Part shown: in pieces, positions 18,953 through 28,069 of the stretch
How the letters are laid out: each line of letters starts with the position of its first letter
Numbering within the stretch: position 1 is the first letter of the stretch
Source of the DNA: UBA7330 sp043554545
GTDB lineage: Bacteria; Bacteroidota; Bacteroidia; Cytophagales; Cyclobacteriaceae
DNA length: 64,000 nucleotides
Direction of reading: 5' to 3'
NCBI GenBank assembly: GCA_043554545.1
Contig: CP121337.1
Span: 4,808,945 to 4,872,944, forward strand
Made by a program: the position numbers and the translations under genes
Notes under the pieces: generated by a model
Databases searched by the model: none
Seen by the model: only the letters and a program-made list of their open reading frames with translations
Told to the model about the DNA's origin: nothing

Positions 18953-19087
18953 TTCTCTTTATTCATACACTTTTGATTAGCTGGTTTATTGGAAAAGTTT
19001 AATTATTTATAAAAATATAACAATAAATCGGTTACAATAGGGTTTAATAGGGTATATATAGTTGATTATGCCTGAATTATAAGACCT

Positions 19088-19528
19088 ATGTCCAAATCCC
19101 AATCTGAGTTACTATTCGATGAATATCTATCATTCCGGAAAATAGATATTACACTTGATCAATTTTTATACCTGCTTAATTTGTATCCGTCTCTACTGGT
19201 TTGCCTGAGTGATGGAGTATTAGATAAGGAGGAATGGGAGAGTATTCTAAGAGCCGCAAAAAGTTTGGCGGTGTCAGCAGAAACTAACGAGGAACAAAAA
19301 AGGCTTGAAAAACTATTTCAATCTGAATTCAAATATTTACTTGATAATATTGAAAGATGGCAAAAGAAGTTTCTGAATGCGTTGGAAAACCACGTTGCTG
19401 AGCGCAAACAGGATAAAGAGTTTGTGCTGGAATCCATGTACTTGTTTGCAAATTCAGCCAATGGGATATCGGAGGCAGAGAAAAGCAAAATCCAGATGCT
19501 TAGTGATCGCTTGTCTTTAACTTTTTAA
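19088..19528 (+). CDS. TerB-like small helical protein
   Basis: 146 residues, all helical. Two segments, SDGVLDKEEWESILRAA (41-57) and ANSANGISEAEKSKIQML (121-138), look like the paired acidic helix-loop-helix turns of the TerB/TerB-like fold, which often binds a metal. No signal peptide. The similarity is by pattern only. Its last 29 bp overlap the 3' end of the convergent kmo gene. Confidence 0.55.
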   Translation: MSKSQSELLFDEYLSFRKIDITLDQFLYLLNLYPSLLVCLSDGVLDKEEWESILRAAKSLAVSAETNEEQKRLEKLFQSEFKYLLDNIERWQKKFLNALENHVAERKQDKEFVLESMYLFANSANGISEAEKSKIQMLSDRLSLTF

Positions 19529-20825
19529 AGGTATTTATAAGTAATTTGAGGTCAACAGATTTGGGATCAAAATCTCTTCCCAAAGTTTCTATGGCTTTCA
19601 ATTGGAGTTTTCCTGTTTCCAATGCCTCATGATAGGGTAAGTCTGAAAATGTAACCATCGAATACAAAGGCACCCATTCACTCGGAAAAGCCTTGTGCAT
19701 GATGGCTTCTAGTTCTTTTCTTTTTAAAAACAACTCATCGATGACGTGATCTCTCATCTCGATAAAGTTTTCAAGTGCTAACTGGGCAATTGCATCCGCG
19801 TCAGGTTTCCGAGTCTTCTGAAATTGATTTAGTGTCACATCCCAATTGTATTGATTTGTCTCGAGGGTCTCCAGGAGTATTCTACAATCTTCAAAACCAG
19901 CATTCATTCCCTGACCATAGAAGGGGACAATTGAATGTGCCGCATCGCCAATCAGTAAACTTTTTTCATGTACCCAGGGATATGCTTTTATGGTGCCAAG
20001 TGAGGAAGTTGGGTTTTCTAGAAACTGCTGCAAATAGTTGGGGATCAAGGAGATAATTTCTGGAAAATGATTACGAAAGAAACTTCCTATCGCATCAGAT
20101 GAGTTTAGCTGATCAAATGAGGGTGCTCCTTGATTATCCAGAAATAGTGTACAGGTAAATGTTTTATCCAGATTAGGCAGGGCAATCAACATAAAGCTTT
20201 TTCTAGGCCATATATGTAAGGAGTTAGGGTCAATAGCAAATTCATTATTTATTGATGGGATGGTCAATTCTTTGTATCCGTGGGTAAGTATTTTTTCTTC
20301 AGATTTGTGCTTGTCATTGTTTTTGATCATTGCCCTACGAAGCACACTAAATGCACCATCTGCTCCAATCAGATAATCAAAATCATGATTGACTCCGGAA
20401 TCAAGTTTAATCACACCCCTTATTGTATCTACCGCTTCTATCAGTGTTTCAAAATGAAGATTGACAGTTGATTTTGCTGCATGTTCGATCAATGCCGAGT
20501 TTAGTTGATATCTGGAAATAGAATTTATGTGTTGATCACTGGTGCCATAGGAATGGAAAGATAAACCCTGGTCTGTGTGGATGGATCTTCCAAACATTGG
20601 AATAAGAAGGGGTTTTATCTGATCAAAAATACCAGCCATTTTTAAAGTTCTAATGCCACGGTGACTTAGTGCCAAGTTGATAGATCTACCCTCCGGTCTG
20701 CTGTATGTCCGAGGATCAGATCGCTTTTCAAAGACGGACACATTGAACCCTTTTTTTGAAAGCAGGATACTTAATAAAGTGCCGACCAGTCCGGCTCCCA
20801 GGATGCCAATTTTTTCTTTCCTCAT
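19500..20825 (-). CDS. kmo: Kynurenine 3-monooxygenase
   Basis: 441 residues from an ATG at 20825 that overlaps the kynU stop (ATGA); a longer frame to 20864 would lie inside kynU. The start KIGILGAGLVGTLLSILL is the FAD-binding GxGxxG fold, DYLIGADGAFSVLRR is the DG motif, and LLIGDAAHSIVPFYGQGMNA is the second FAD motif. The enzyme hydroxylates kynurenine to 3-hydroxykynurenine with NADPH. The bacterial form lacks the long eukaryotic membrane tail, although the C-terminus is basic. Third gene of a coupled kynurenine operon. Confidence 0.93.
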   Translation of the reverse strand: MRKEKIGILGAGLVGTLLSILLSKKGFNVSVFEKRSDPRTYSRPEGRSINLALSHRGIRTLKMAGIFDQIKPLLIPMFGRSIHTDQGLSFHSYGTSDQHINSISRYQLNSALIEHAAKSTVNLHFETLIEAVDTIRGVIKLDSGVNHDFDYLIGADGAFSVLRRAMIKNNDKHKSEEKILTHGYKELTIPSINNEFAIDPNSLHIWPRKSFMLIALPNLDKTFTCTLFLDNQGAPSFDQLNSSDAIGSFFRNHFPEIISLIPNYLQQFLENPTSSLGTIKAYPWVHEKSLLIGDAAHSIVPFYGQGMNAGFEDCRILLETLETNQYNWDVTLNQFQKTRKPDADAIAQLALENFIEMRDHVIDELFLKRKELEAIMHKAFPSEWVPLYSMVTFSDLPYHEALETGKLQLKAIETLGRDFDPKSVDLKLLINTFKKLKTSDH

Positions 20826-22087
20826 TCCTTCAGTATAGCAGTGATTATGGAGACAAAGTTCCAAACATCGGTGAAGGTATTATATAAGGGTACCGGAGCT
20901 ACTCGAATTACATCTGGTTCTCTATAATCCAGAATTATCCCACGCTGGGTTAATTTACCGATCAGTTCGTGGCTGACTTTTTGAATCTTCAATGATAACT
21001 GAGCCCCACGTGCTTCCGGGTTAGTAGGAGTGATAATCTCAACTTGATCAGAAATGACCGGGGTATTTAGCAATAGATATTCCAGATACCCGGTCAGTAA
21101 TTTGCTTTTCTCCCGTAGCACCTGAATGTTTGCCTCCTCCAAAATTTCCAGGGAGGCCAGGTTAGCCGCTGATGAAAGGATATTTGGGTTGCTTAGTTGC
21201 CAGGCATCTACCCCTTCAGCTGGAGACCAATGGTTATCCATTTTAAACCTTGTTTGTCGGTCGTGACCCCACCATCCTTTTAAGTGCTGTTTTCTATTAG
21301 GAGTTAAATGCTTTTCGTGGACAAATATTCCGGAAATACCTCCGGGACCAGAGTTTAAATATTTATAGCTGCACCACGTAGCAAAATCTACCATGGATTC
21401 ATGCATAGTTAGTGGGACATTACCTATTGCATGTGCTAAATCAAAACCAATAATAGCACCCACCTTGTGCGCCGCCAATGCAATATCAGTTATGTTAAAA
21501 AATTGTCCGGTATAATACTGTATTCCGGGGAGTAGGACCAAAGCCAATTCATGCTGATGGCTTTCGATTATCTGTATGATATGCTCCGTAGAATAATTGT
21601 TTCCCTGATCGGGTTCAATCTCTATGAGCTCATCTTTTCCGTACCCATGAATCTGTAACTGAGATAATATGGCATAGTGATCTGATGGAAATGCCATTTT
21701 TTCTATTAGTATTTTCCTTCGATTACCTTCTGGCAGATAAAATGAATTCAATAGGATATGCAGATTCTCCGTAAGACTTCCCATATTAACCACTTCATCC
21801 GGTCCGGAGCCGATCAAATGGGAGAGACCTTTTTTTGCGTACAGGTGATAATCTGCCCAAGGTCTTATTCCTTTAAAATGTCCTTCTACCGCTAGTTCCT
21901 CCCATTTATTGAGTTCTTCTTCAACAAAACCTCTGGTGGATTTGGGCTGAAGGCCTAAAGAGTTTCCGCACAGATAGATGACTTCTTTTCCATCCTTTTT
22001 AGGAATGAGAAATCGAGACCGAAAAGCGGCTAATGGATCATCTCTATCAAACTTTTCAGCGAGTGCATATTCAAGGTTAAATTTCAT
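20822..22087 (-). CDS. kynU: Kynureninase
   Basis: 421 residues. GFDLAHAIGN (214-223) holds the Asp that contacts PLP and WCSYKYLNSGPGG (238-250) contains the PLP-binding Lys242. YLCGNSLGLQPKSTR at 38-52 is the conserved N-terminal substrate loop. The enzyme cleaves 3-hydroxykynurenine to 3-hydroxyanthranilate and alanine. The start ATG overlaps the stop of the dioxygenase gene upstream by 4 bp, and its own stop overlaps kmo by 4 bp. Confidence 0.95.
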   Translation of the reverse strand: MKFNLEYALAEKFDRDDPLAAFRSRFLIPKKDGKEVIYLCGNSLGLQPKSTRGFVEEELNKWEELAVEGHFKGIRPWADYHLYAKKGLSHLIGSGPDEVVNMGSLTENLHILLNSFYLPEGNRRKILIEKMAFPSDHYAILSQLQIHGYGKDELIEIEPDQGNNYSTEHIIQIIESHQHELALVLLPGIQYYTGQFFNITDIALAAHKVGAIIGFDLAHAIGNVPLTMHESMVDFATWCSYKYLNSGPGGISGIFVHEKHLTPNRKQHLKGWWGHDRQTRFKMDNHWSPAEGVDAWQLSNPNILSSAANLASLEILEEANIQVLREKSKLLTGYLEYLLLNTPVISDQVEIITPTNPEARGAQLSLKIQKVSHELIGKLTQRGIILDYREPDVIRVAPVPLYNTFTDVWNFVSIITAILKE

Positions 22088-22617
22088 TCTTCCACAAACC
22101 TCGGATCTGCATCCATCTTTGTACCACAGCTCTTACAAGTTCTCAGTTCATCTGATCCGTAGAAAATTTTAAATCTTGGCAAAAAGTCTTTTTCGATGTT
22201 GTTTAACTTAAAATATGTCTCATGCAATAAATGGTTGCAATTATCACAATACCACTGCAATCCATCGGTATGCTCTTCGGTTCTTTTTCTTTCGACAACC
22301 AATCCAACTGATCCCTCGCTCCTAATAGGACTGTGAGGCACTTTCGCTGGTAGCAGAAACATTTCTCCTGCTTCAATAGGAATATCAACAGCCTTGCCAT
22401 CTTCTTGTATCTTTACATGGATCGTGCCTTCTAGTTGGTAAAATAGCTCTTCCGTATCATTAAAATGGTAGTCTTTTCGGGCATTAGGTCCACCTACGAT
22501 CATTACGATATAGTCACCTGCATCTGCATACAGGTTTTTGTTTCCAACAGGAGGTTTTAAAAGATCTCTATTTTCTTCTATCCATTTCTGTAAATTAAAT
22601 GGTCTCTTAATACCCAT
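22084..22617 (-). CDS. 3-hydroxyanthranilate 3,4-dioxygenase
   Basis: 177 residues of a cupin dioxygenase. The iron ligands fit His51, Glu57 (DYHFNDTEELFYQLEGT) and His95 (LLPAKVPHSPIR). A second, rubredoxin-like iron site is formed by Cys124-x2-Cys127 and Cys161-x2-Cys164, as in bacterial members of the family. The product of ring opening cyclises to quinolinate, the precursor of NAD. First gene of the coupled operon; the ATG is preceded by an AT-rich leader and faces the divergent SDR gene. Confidence 0.95.
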   Translation of the reverse strand: MGIKRPFNLQKWIEENRDLLKPPVGNKNLYADAGDYIVMIVGGPNARKDYHFNDTEELFYQLEGTIHVKIQEDGKAVDIPIEAGEMFLLPAKVPHSPIRSEGSVGLVVERKRTEEHTDGLQWYCDNCNHLLHETYFKLNNIEKDFLPRFKIFYGSDELRTCKSCGTKMDADPRFVEE

Positions 22618-22671
22618 ATTTTTTGATTGATTAATGTTTAATTTTCAAAGTGTAAAAGTTAGAAAGAATTT

Positions 22672-23445
22672 ATGAATTTAGATTTAACATCAAAGACCGC
22701 ATTGGTTTGCGGAAGTAGTCAGGGAATCGGTAAGGGCATTGCACTTGCATTGGCTCATTTAGGTGCCAAAGTTACGTTGGTAGCGCGAAACAAAAAGGCA
22801 CTTGATGAAGTAAAGGAGGAGTTGGATGGAAACAAACATGCTGTGTTTCCATGTGACTTACAGAAGAAAGAGGATATCAAGACCCTCGCCAGTCATATTA
22901 GTTCGCAAGCCTATGATATTGTTATTAATAATACAGGTGGACCCGCTCCAGGCGAGATCGTGGATGCTGAGATAGGGGATTTTCAAAAAGCCATAGAAAT
23001 GCATTTGTATGCTAGTCATCAAATCATGCAAAGCGCACTTCCTGCCATGAAAGAAAAGCAATATGGGAGATTCATCAATATTATTTCGACGTCCGTTAAA
23101 ATTCCCATTAAGGGGCTGGGAGTAAGTAATACGATTCGTGGAGCCATGGCTTCATGGTCTAAGACCTTGTCTCTAGAAGTGGGGCCGTTTGGAATTACCG
23201 TCAATAATGTATTGCCTGGATTTATAGATACAAAAAGATTGCATGGACTAATTTCATCCATTGCTGAAAAAAGCGGTCAGACCAAAGAGGCAGTTAGCAA
23301 GGGAATGATTGATACCATACCAGCCGGAAGGTTTGGACAACCGGAGGAGATTGGAAATCTTGTTGGTTTTTTGGCTTCACCAGCTGGCGCCTATATCAAT
23401 GGCGTTAATATTCCAGTTGATGGAGGACGAACGGGATCTATGTAA
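22672..23445 (+). CDS. SDR family oxidoreductase with replaced catalytic Tyr/Lys
   Basis: 257 residues of a Rossmann SDR: CGSSQGIGKGIA at 13-24 binds the nucleotide, INNTGGP at 85-91 replaces NNAG, and PVDGGRTGSM closes the fold. The active-site helix reads GVSNTIRGAMASWSKTLS, so the usual YxxxK is Ser152-x3-Arg156. The catalytic Ser near 139-141 is kept. Divergent FabG-like SDRs with an SNxxR motif exist, and their chemistry is unclear. Divergent from the kynurenine operon with only 54 bp between starts, so shared control is plausible but inferred. Confidence 0.85.
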   Translation: MNLDLTSKTALVCGSSQGIGKGIALALAHLGAKVTLVARNKKALDEVKEELDGNKHAVFPCDLQKKEDIKTLASHISSQAYDIVINNTGGPAPGEIVDAEIGDFQKAIEMHLYASHQIMQSALPAMKEKQYGRFINIISTSVKIPIKGLGVSNTIRGAMASWSKTLSLEVGPFGITVNNVLPGFIDTKRLHGLISSIAEKSGQTKEAVSKGMIDTIPAGRFGQPEEIGNLVGFLASPAGAYINGVNIPVDGGRTGSM

Positions 23446-23450
23446 AACAA

Positions 23451-23475
23451 AAAAAGCCCGAAAGAAATTTCGGGC
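23451..23475 (-). terminator. Hairpin terminator between convergent genes
   Basis: Perfect 8-bp stem GCCCGAAA (23456-23463) and TTTCGGGC (23468-23475) with a GAAA loop. The A-run at 23448-23455 becomes a U-run on the minus strand, so it terminates the zinc-ribbon gene; the plus strand has only a weak T tract. Confidence 0.8.
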
Positions 23476-23500
23476 GCTATATTTTCAAGGATGGGTAAGC

Positions 23501-24238
23501 TTACACAGCAGATTGTTCTGGCTTAAGCTTAGAAATCTTAAAGGATTTTCTTTCTTTATGTCCACAGTATCCGCATACGTAATATTTCATCAACTCACCG
23601 TCATCAGTAACTGTGGCTGGTTGAATAACCTCTTCCCGATCAACTTTTAGCGTTTGGTAATTACATTCTGAGCATTGTAAAGCATGCAGCCTACCATTAT
23701 ATTTTTCAATTTTCGTATACCCTGAATCTTCATCAATCCATACATCATAATCTACAGCAAAGGCATCTTCTTCAGCCTGCATCCCTTTATCCAGATACAC
23801 GTCTTCTTCTTCTTCACTAAGAAGCTTCATTTTTTTGCCATCAGGAGATACCCTAGGAGAATACCTTAATTTCTTTAGTCGTTTCTCAATGTAGAAAGGG
23901 TAATAGAATTTAAGAATATTCTGAACGATTACACCAACGATCAGGGTAAGCATCACACTCATAAATAACCATACAAAGAACCAAAGCCATGTTTGGTTAG
24001 CACTTAAAGTATTTGCATAAAGTGTTCCACCTATCATAAACAGCAGAAAACCATACCATAGCAGGTTAATCTCATGCATATTGATATAGTCATACCTTGC
24101 TTTATAATCGCTAGTAGTCATCAGTTTGATATAATGTCCTATTAAAATCAAGACTCCAACACCAGCGATGACAAATGAAATCCATTGTCCGTAGGTATTC
24201 CAGGCACTAAGTAAACTAGGTGAAATTGGATCAGTCAT
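23501..24238 (-). CDS. Membrane protein with C-terminal zinc-ribbon-like domain
   Basis: 245 residues. Three hydrophobic helices (about 16-37, 58-76, 83-107) are followed by a cytosolic part that includes MKLLSEEEEDVYLDKGMQAE and a four-Cys site: CSECNYQTLK (Cys189, Cys192) and YVCGYCGHKE (about 221-230). The arrangement resembles the C-terminal tail found behind TPM-domain membrane proteins, but no TPM domain is present. Function unknown. Ends at a strong terminator. Confidence 0.7.
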   Translation of the reverse strand: MTDPISPSLLSAWNTYGQWISFVIAGVGVLILIGHYIKLMTTSDYKARYDYINMHEINLLWYGFLLFMIGGTLYANTLSANQTWLWFFVWLFMSVMLTLIVGVIVQNILKFYYPFYIEKRLKKLRYSPRVSPDGKKMKLLSEEEEDVYLDKGMQAEEDAFAVDYDVWIDEDSGYTKIEKYNGRLHALQCSECNYQTLKVDREEVIQPATVTDDGELMKYYVCGYCGHKERKSFKISKLKPEQSAV

Positions 24239-24596
24239 ATCATTAAATTAGATTAAGTAGGTTTATACTCTTTACACAAAAATGTTATATTTTTTTAAAA
24301 TCAGCACCATAACAGGTTAGAATTCGGTCTATAAACATCTCCAGCGGAGTTCCTAAAATATCAAATTTTCTTTTGATATTCAATAGTGGATGTCTTATTA
24401 AATCAGGAAATTACAACCTTTAGGGAAGTATCCGGGTCTAGAGGTTGAAAGTTTAAGACTAGTTTAGGTCAGTTTAATGGCGAATCCATTCAATTAATGC
24501 TATTTTTTATTAGAAATATTTAAAAAATGTGCAATTTTGCGTGCAAAGTCAGTTAAAAACTTTTTAAAAAAAGACTAAAGGAAATTACAAAAACGT
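24239..24596. other. Divergent intergenic region
   Basis: 358 AT-rich bases between the zinc-ribbon membrane gene and the lipoprotein gene. I see no ORF, tRNA or clear hairpin. It must contain both promoters; no element stands out. Confidence 0.35.
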
Positions 24597-25553
24597 ATGA
24601 AAAATTTATTTAAGAATTTACTAATGCTTACTGCGATAGCATCACTTGGTTTGATGTTTGGCTGTAACGAAGACGAAGAAGAAATACCAGTTGTACCGAT
24701 GGTTTCATTTGAGAGCTCTGTTTTGGATGATACAGGGAGCGCTACATTGAAACCTGGAGACGTCTTATCCTTTGTCATTACTGTTGATGCCCCTGCAGGG
24801 TTCAATACTTTGAATATGGATTATTTCCGTGATGGCGTTGCTGAATCCGATTCCGTGATATCTAAGACACCTGGAACCACTCCTCTTGAATATACCAGTG
24901 ACCAATTCAGTTTTGAGATTTCAAATGAAGATGTAGGTATTGTACATACATTTGTTTTTGGAGCTGTAGATGAATTGGGACAAGCTAGTAGTAGTCTGAC
25001 ATTGACTATTGATGTGTCGTCTCCTGATGCTAGATCTTATTCTGCGGTGTTATTAGTACCACCGCTTGGTGACACTAGAGAAACAAAGACTTCGGAAACA
25101 TTCTACAGTACAAGTGTTGGAGAAACCTATTCTATGACAGAAGTATTAACTAGTGCAAATCCTATTTCCGCGGATATAGATTTCGGTTACTTCTATGGAG
25201 CATCTACTGGTGCAACGCTTTCTGATCCCGCTAGTTATCCTTTTGCTTATGGACAAGTTGATTGGGGTACATTAAATAGCACAACCTTTAAAAGAACAAC
25301 ATTGACCGCTTTAACTGAAGTAGTTACTTGGGCTGATTTAGATGCAGCTTTCGAAGCTGCGACTGATGCTGATAGTGACCCTGGTATTGAATCGGGTCTG
25401 GAGATAGGTGAGGTATTAGCATTTGAAACAGATGGAGATAAAGAAGGGGGTGCCAAAAGAGGATTGATTTTAGTTGTAAATTATTCAGGTGAAGGAACTT
25501 CAGTTGGTAAAATTGAATTGGATATTCTTGTTCAAGAAGTAGCTACACCATAA
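24597..25553 (+). CDS. Putative lipoprotein with Ig-like N-terminal region
   Basis: 318 residues. The signal MKNLFKNLLMLTAIASLGLM is followed by FGC, giving a lipidated Cys23, then an acidic patch (NEDEEEIP) typical of surface lipoproteins in Bacteroidota. Residues 32-140 alternate short strands and resemble an Ig-like or PKD-like beta sandwich. The remainder is acidic and Thr/Ser-rich with no recognised domain. Probably anchored in the outer membrane. A single gene closed by a hairpin terminator. Confidence 0.75.
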   Translation: MKNLFKNLLMLTAIASLGLMFGCNEDEEEIPVVPMVSFESSVLDDTGSATLKPGDVLSFVITVDAPAGFNTLNMDYFRDGVAESDSVISKTPGTTPLEYTSDQFSFEISNEDVGIVHTFVFGAVDELGQASSSLTLTIDVSSPDARSYSAVLLVPPLGDTRETKTSETFYSTSVGETYSMTEVLTSANPISADIDFGYFYGASTGATLSDPASYPFAYGQVDWGTLNSTTFKRTTLTALTEVVTWADLDAAFEAATDADSDPGIESGLEIGEVLAFETDGDKEGGAKRGLILVVNYSGEGTSVGKIELDILVQEVATP

Positions 25554-25578
25554 AAATACAAATAAGCATAATTTCAAG

Positions 25579-25603
25579 CCCCGCCCACAAGCGGGGTTTT
25601 TTT
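25579..25603 (+). terminator. Rho-independent terminator after the lipoprotein gene
   Basis: Stem CCCCGC (25579-25584) and GCGGGG (25591-25596) with a six-base loop, followed by seven T. It lies 25 bp after the stop at 25553. Confidence 0.9.
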
Positions 25604-25642
25604 GTTGGTACTAACTTCCCTTAATTTTGAGTCTTAATTAAA

Positions 25643-26908
25643 ATGACAACCATGATCAGAAATATTATATGCTTAGTCCTGGCAATTCTAGCAGCATCCT
25701 GTAACACACCAAAAACATCAGAACAGCCGGATATCAGTAGCCTGACTGATGAAGAGCTAAGAGCTTATGCCGATGAACTTGCACATAAATACATCCTGGT
25801 AGATGGACATGTAGACCTGCCTTATCGCATGGAGGTTGCTGGTTTTATGCTCAAGAAGAAGGTGGAAGATGTTTCTGTCATGACCAAAGGGAATTTTGAT
25901 TACCCTAAAGCCAAAAAGGGAGGGCTGGACGCACCTTTTATGTCCATTTATATCCCGTCATCTTATTACATCAATGGTGGAGCAAAAGATTTTGCAGACT
26001 CCTTGATTGATATGACCAATAAAGTTTATGAGACCTATCCGGATATGTTTGCTCCGGCTTTCTCCCCATCAGATATTCAATCAAATTTTGATAAAGGGCT
26101 GATCTCTCTTCCCCTTGGAATGGAGAATGGTGCACCCATCGAAGATGACCTGGCCAATGTTAAGTATTTCTTTGATCGTGGCATTCGTTATATCACCCTG
26201 ACGCACTCGAAGGACAATCAAATTGCTGACTCTTCTTATGATACGACGTATGTTTGGAATGGTATTTCACCATTTGGTGAAGAAGTCATCGCAGAAATGA
26301 ATAAGTATGGGATCATGGTAGATATTTCTCATGTGACCGATAGTGCCTTTTACGATGCATTGGAGATTTCAAAAGCACCAATAATCGCTTCTCATTCTTC
26401 ATGCAGATATTATACTCCTGATTTCCACAGAAATATGACAGACCAGATGATCGAGGACCTGGCCGCAAAAGGGGGTGTAGTACATATCAATTTTGGTTCC
26501 ACTTTCCTTTCTGAGGAGTCCAGGAAGAAAGACGTTATTCTGGAGGAAGAATTGCTCAATTATAAAATTGAAAATAACCTGTCAGAAGATGATGATGCCT
26601 ACATCGCCTACTATAATTCATATGCTGAAAAGATTGGATATTTTGAAGACGTGAAAATGGCGGCAACTCACATTGATCATGTAGTGAAGATTGCTGGAAT
26701 AGATTATGTGGGATTTGGATCTGATTTTGATGGCGTTGGAAATAGTTTGCCTAGCGGCTTGAAGGATGTATCTATGTTTCCGAATGTCATTTACGAATTG
26801 CTTAAGATGGGCTATACTGCTCAGGACATTGAAAAGGTATGCTATAAAAACACCTTCCGTGTTTGGAATCAGGTAATAGAAAAAGCAAAAGAATTACAAG
26901 GCGTCTAA
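25643..26908 (+). CDS. Membrane dipeptidase (peptidase family M19), lipoprotein
   Basis: 421 residues. The signal ends in LAASC, giving a lipidated Cys near residue 20; a second ATG at 25652 would shorten the leader by three residues. The metal ligands are readable: DGHVDLPYRM near 54-63, MENGAPIE, DISHVTD, and IIASHSSCR. M19 enzymes are renal-dipeptidase-like zinc peptidases that hydrolyse dipeptides, sometimes with a D-residue. The location is periplasmic or surface. It converges on the next gene with a 4-bp overlap. Confidence 0.92.
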   Translation: MTTMIRNIICLVLAILAASCNTPKTSEQPDISSLTDEELRAYADELAHKYILVDGHVDLPYRMEVAGFMLKKKVEDVSVMTKGNFDYPKAKKGGLDAPFMSIYIPSSYYINGGAKDFADSLIDMTNKVYETYPDMFAPAFSPSDIQSNFDKGLISLPLGMENGAPIEDDLANVKYFFDRGIRYITLTHSKDNQIADSSYDTTYVWNGISPFGEEVIAEMNKYGIMVDISHVTDSAFYDALEISKAPIIASHSSCRYYTPDFHRNMTDQMIEDLAAKGGVVHINFGSTFLSEESRKKDVILEEELLNYKIENNLSEDDDAYIAYYNSYAEKIGYFEDVKMAATHIDHVVKIAGIDYVGFGSDFDGVGNSLPSGLKDVSMFPNVIYELLKMGYTAQDIEKVCYKNTFRVWNQVIEKAKELQGV

Positions 26909-27522
26909 TTGCCTTTCAAAGAGTTGATAAACTGCGCCCAGGCAAATGGGTTCAGGAGATTGTTTTGAGGTCGCATGTATCGATTTTGAATGGATTGTGA
27001 CTGCTGATCCATAAAATAGCGATGATTGGCCCCAGGGCTAGCAGGTAAATTCTTGTAGGCTTCCCGCATGTATTGTTGAGCCAGCCAGGCTTCAATATTC
27101 CGCATTTCTTCCTGATTGGGAAGTTGAACAGCTAAGACAGCTTCTTTAAACATCGATTCGGATGGGTATGGAAAAACTTCCACCTCTTCCAGAAATGCAA
27201 TGTCTTCACGCATGTTGATGATCACCTTAAGACTTTGGTCTTTATCATGATGTGGCACGACAAATGACTCCCTTTTAAAGCCAACGGCACTAAAAACGAG
27301 GCTGTCGCCTTCCAAAACCGGCATCGAGAAGAAACCATACGGATTGGTAGTTGTTCCACGTCCAACTTTTGGAACATATACGTGCACTCCAGGAATGACA
27401 GAAACCGAATCTGGTCCAAAAATGACTCCTGTAAATTGAATCACACGATTTTCCTCCTGTTCCTGTGCTGCCACAGCCAGAGTGAAAATGAATAACAAAC
27501 CATATGTAAGTAGTCGTTTCAC
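26905..27522 (-). CDS. Exported protein with carboxypeptidase-regulatory-like domain
   Basis: 205 residues with a signal peptide (cleavage after AVA). Residues 27-110 form the beta sandwich of CarboxypepD_reg-like domains, with the run VIPGVHVYVPKVGRGTTTNPYGFF. The C-terminal half (115-205) is unfamiliar and Asn/Gln-rich. In Bacteroidota this domain often starts TonB-dependent receptors, but no barrel follows here, so it is a stand-alone secreted protein. Confidence 0.8.
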   Translation of the reverse strand: MKRLLTYGLLFIFTLAVAAQEQEENRVIQFTGVIFGPDSVSVIPGVHVYVPKVGRGTTTNPYGFFSMPVLEGDSLVFSAVGFKRESFVVPHHDKDQSLKVIINMREDIAFLEEVEVFPYPSESMFKEAVLAVQLPNQEEMRNIEAWLAQQYMREAYKNLPASPGANHRYFMDQQSQSIQNRYMRPQNNLLNPFAWAQFINSLKGN

Positions 27523-27685
27523 GTGATCGCTTTATATTAATACTGCGCGAAGGCCTGAAAGGTTTTGAAAAATCAAACCTACATCGAAATCGCTCTATAA
27601 ACCAACCAAACAACAAAAATTAACATTTTGTAGGCCAATATGAAGCGCTTTGTTAACTTGGTGATATCCCATATTAGATAATTCA

Positions 27686-28069
27686 ATGAGAATCAAGAAC
27701 TTTAGCCTTACCTATGGCTCCCAAATTTTCAAGTCCTTCTCAGACGAAGCCAGAGTACGGATCATCCATTTACTTTTTAAAAATGATGAGCTGTCAATAT
27801 CTGACTTGGAAAGGATTCTTGATTTCACTCAGACTAAGACCTCAAGACATATCAGCTACCTGAAGAATGCAGCCTTGGTGAATGCGACTAAACGAGACCA
27901 ATGGGTTTTTTATAGCATCAAAGATGAAGTGCATGACATCATTAGCCAGATATTTGATTTTCTCCATAGGGACCTGGTGTTGCAAAAAGATCAGGAAACT
28001 TACCAAATCATGAACTCAAATCGCGAGTTAGCTGTAAACAGGTTAGAAGAAAAGGGATATAGGGATTGA
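27686..28069 (+). CDS. ArsR-family winged-helix regulator
   Basis: 127 residues. The winged helix runs through FKSFSDEARVRIIHLLFK (14-31), ISDLERILDFTQTKTSRHIS (recognition region) and the wing DQWVFYSI. There is no CxC metal motif of classic ArsR/SmtB, so the signal is unknown. Translation of the HAD gene downstream begins on its stop codon (TTGA), so both are made from one message. Confidence 0.85.
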   Translation: MRIKNFSLTYGSQIFKSFSDEARVRIIHLLFKNDELSISDLERILDFTQTKTSRHISYLKNAALVNATKRDQWVFYSIKDEVHDIISQIFDFLHRDLVLQKDQETYQIMNSNRELAVNRLEEKGYRD

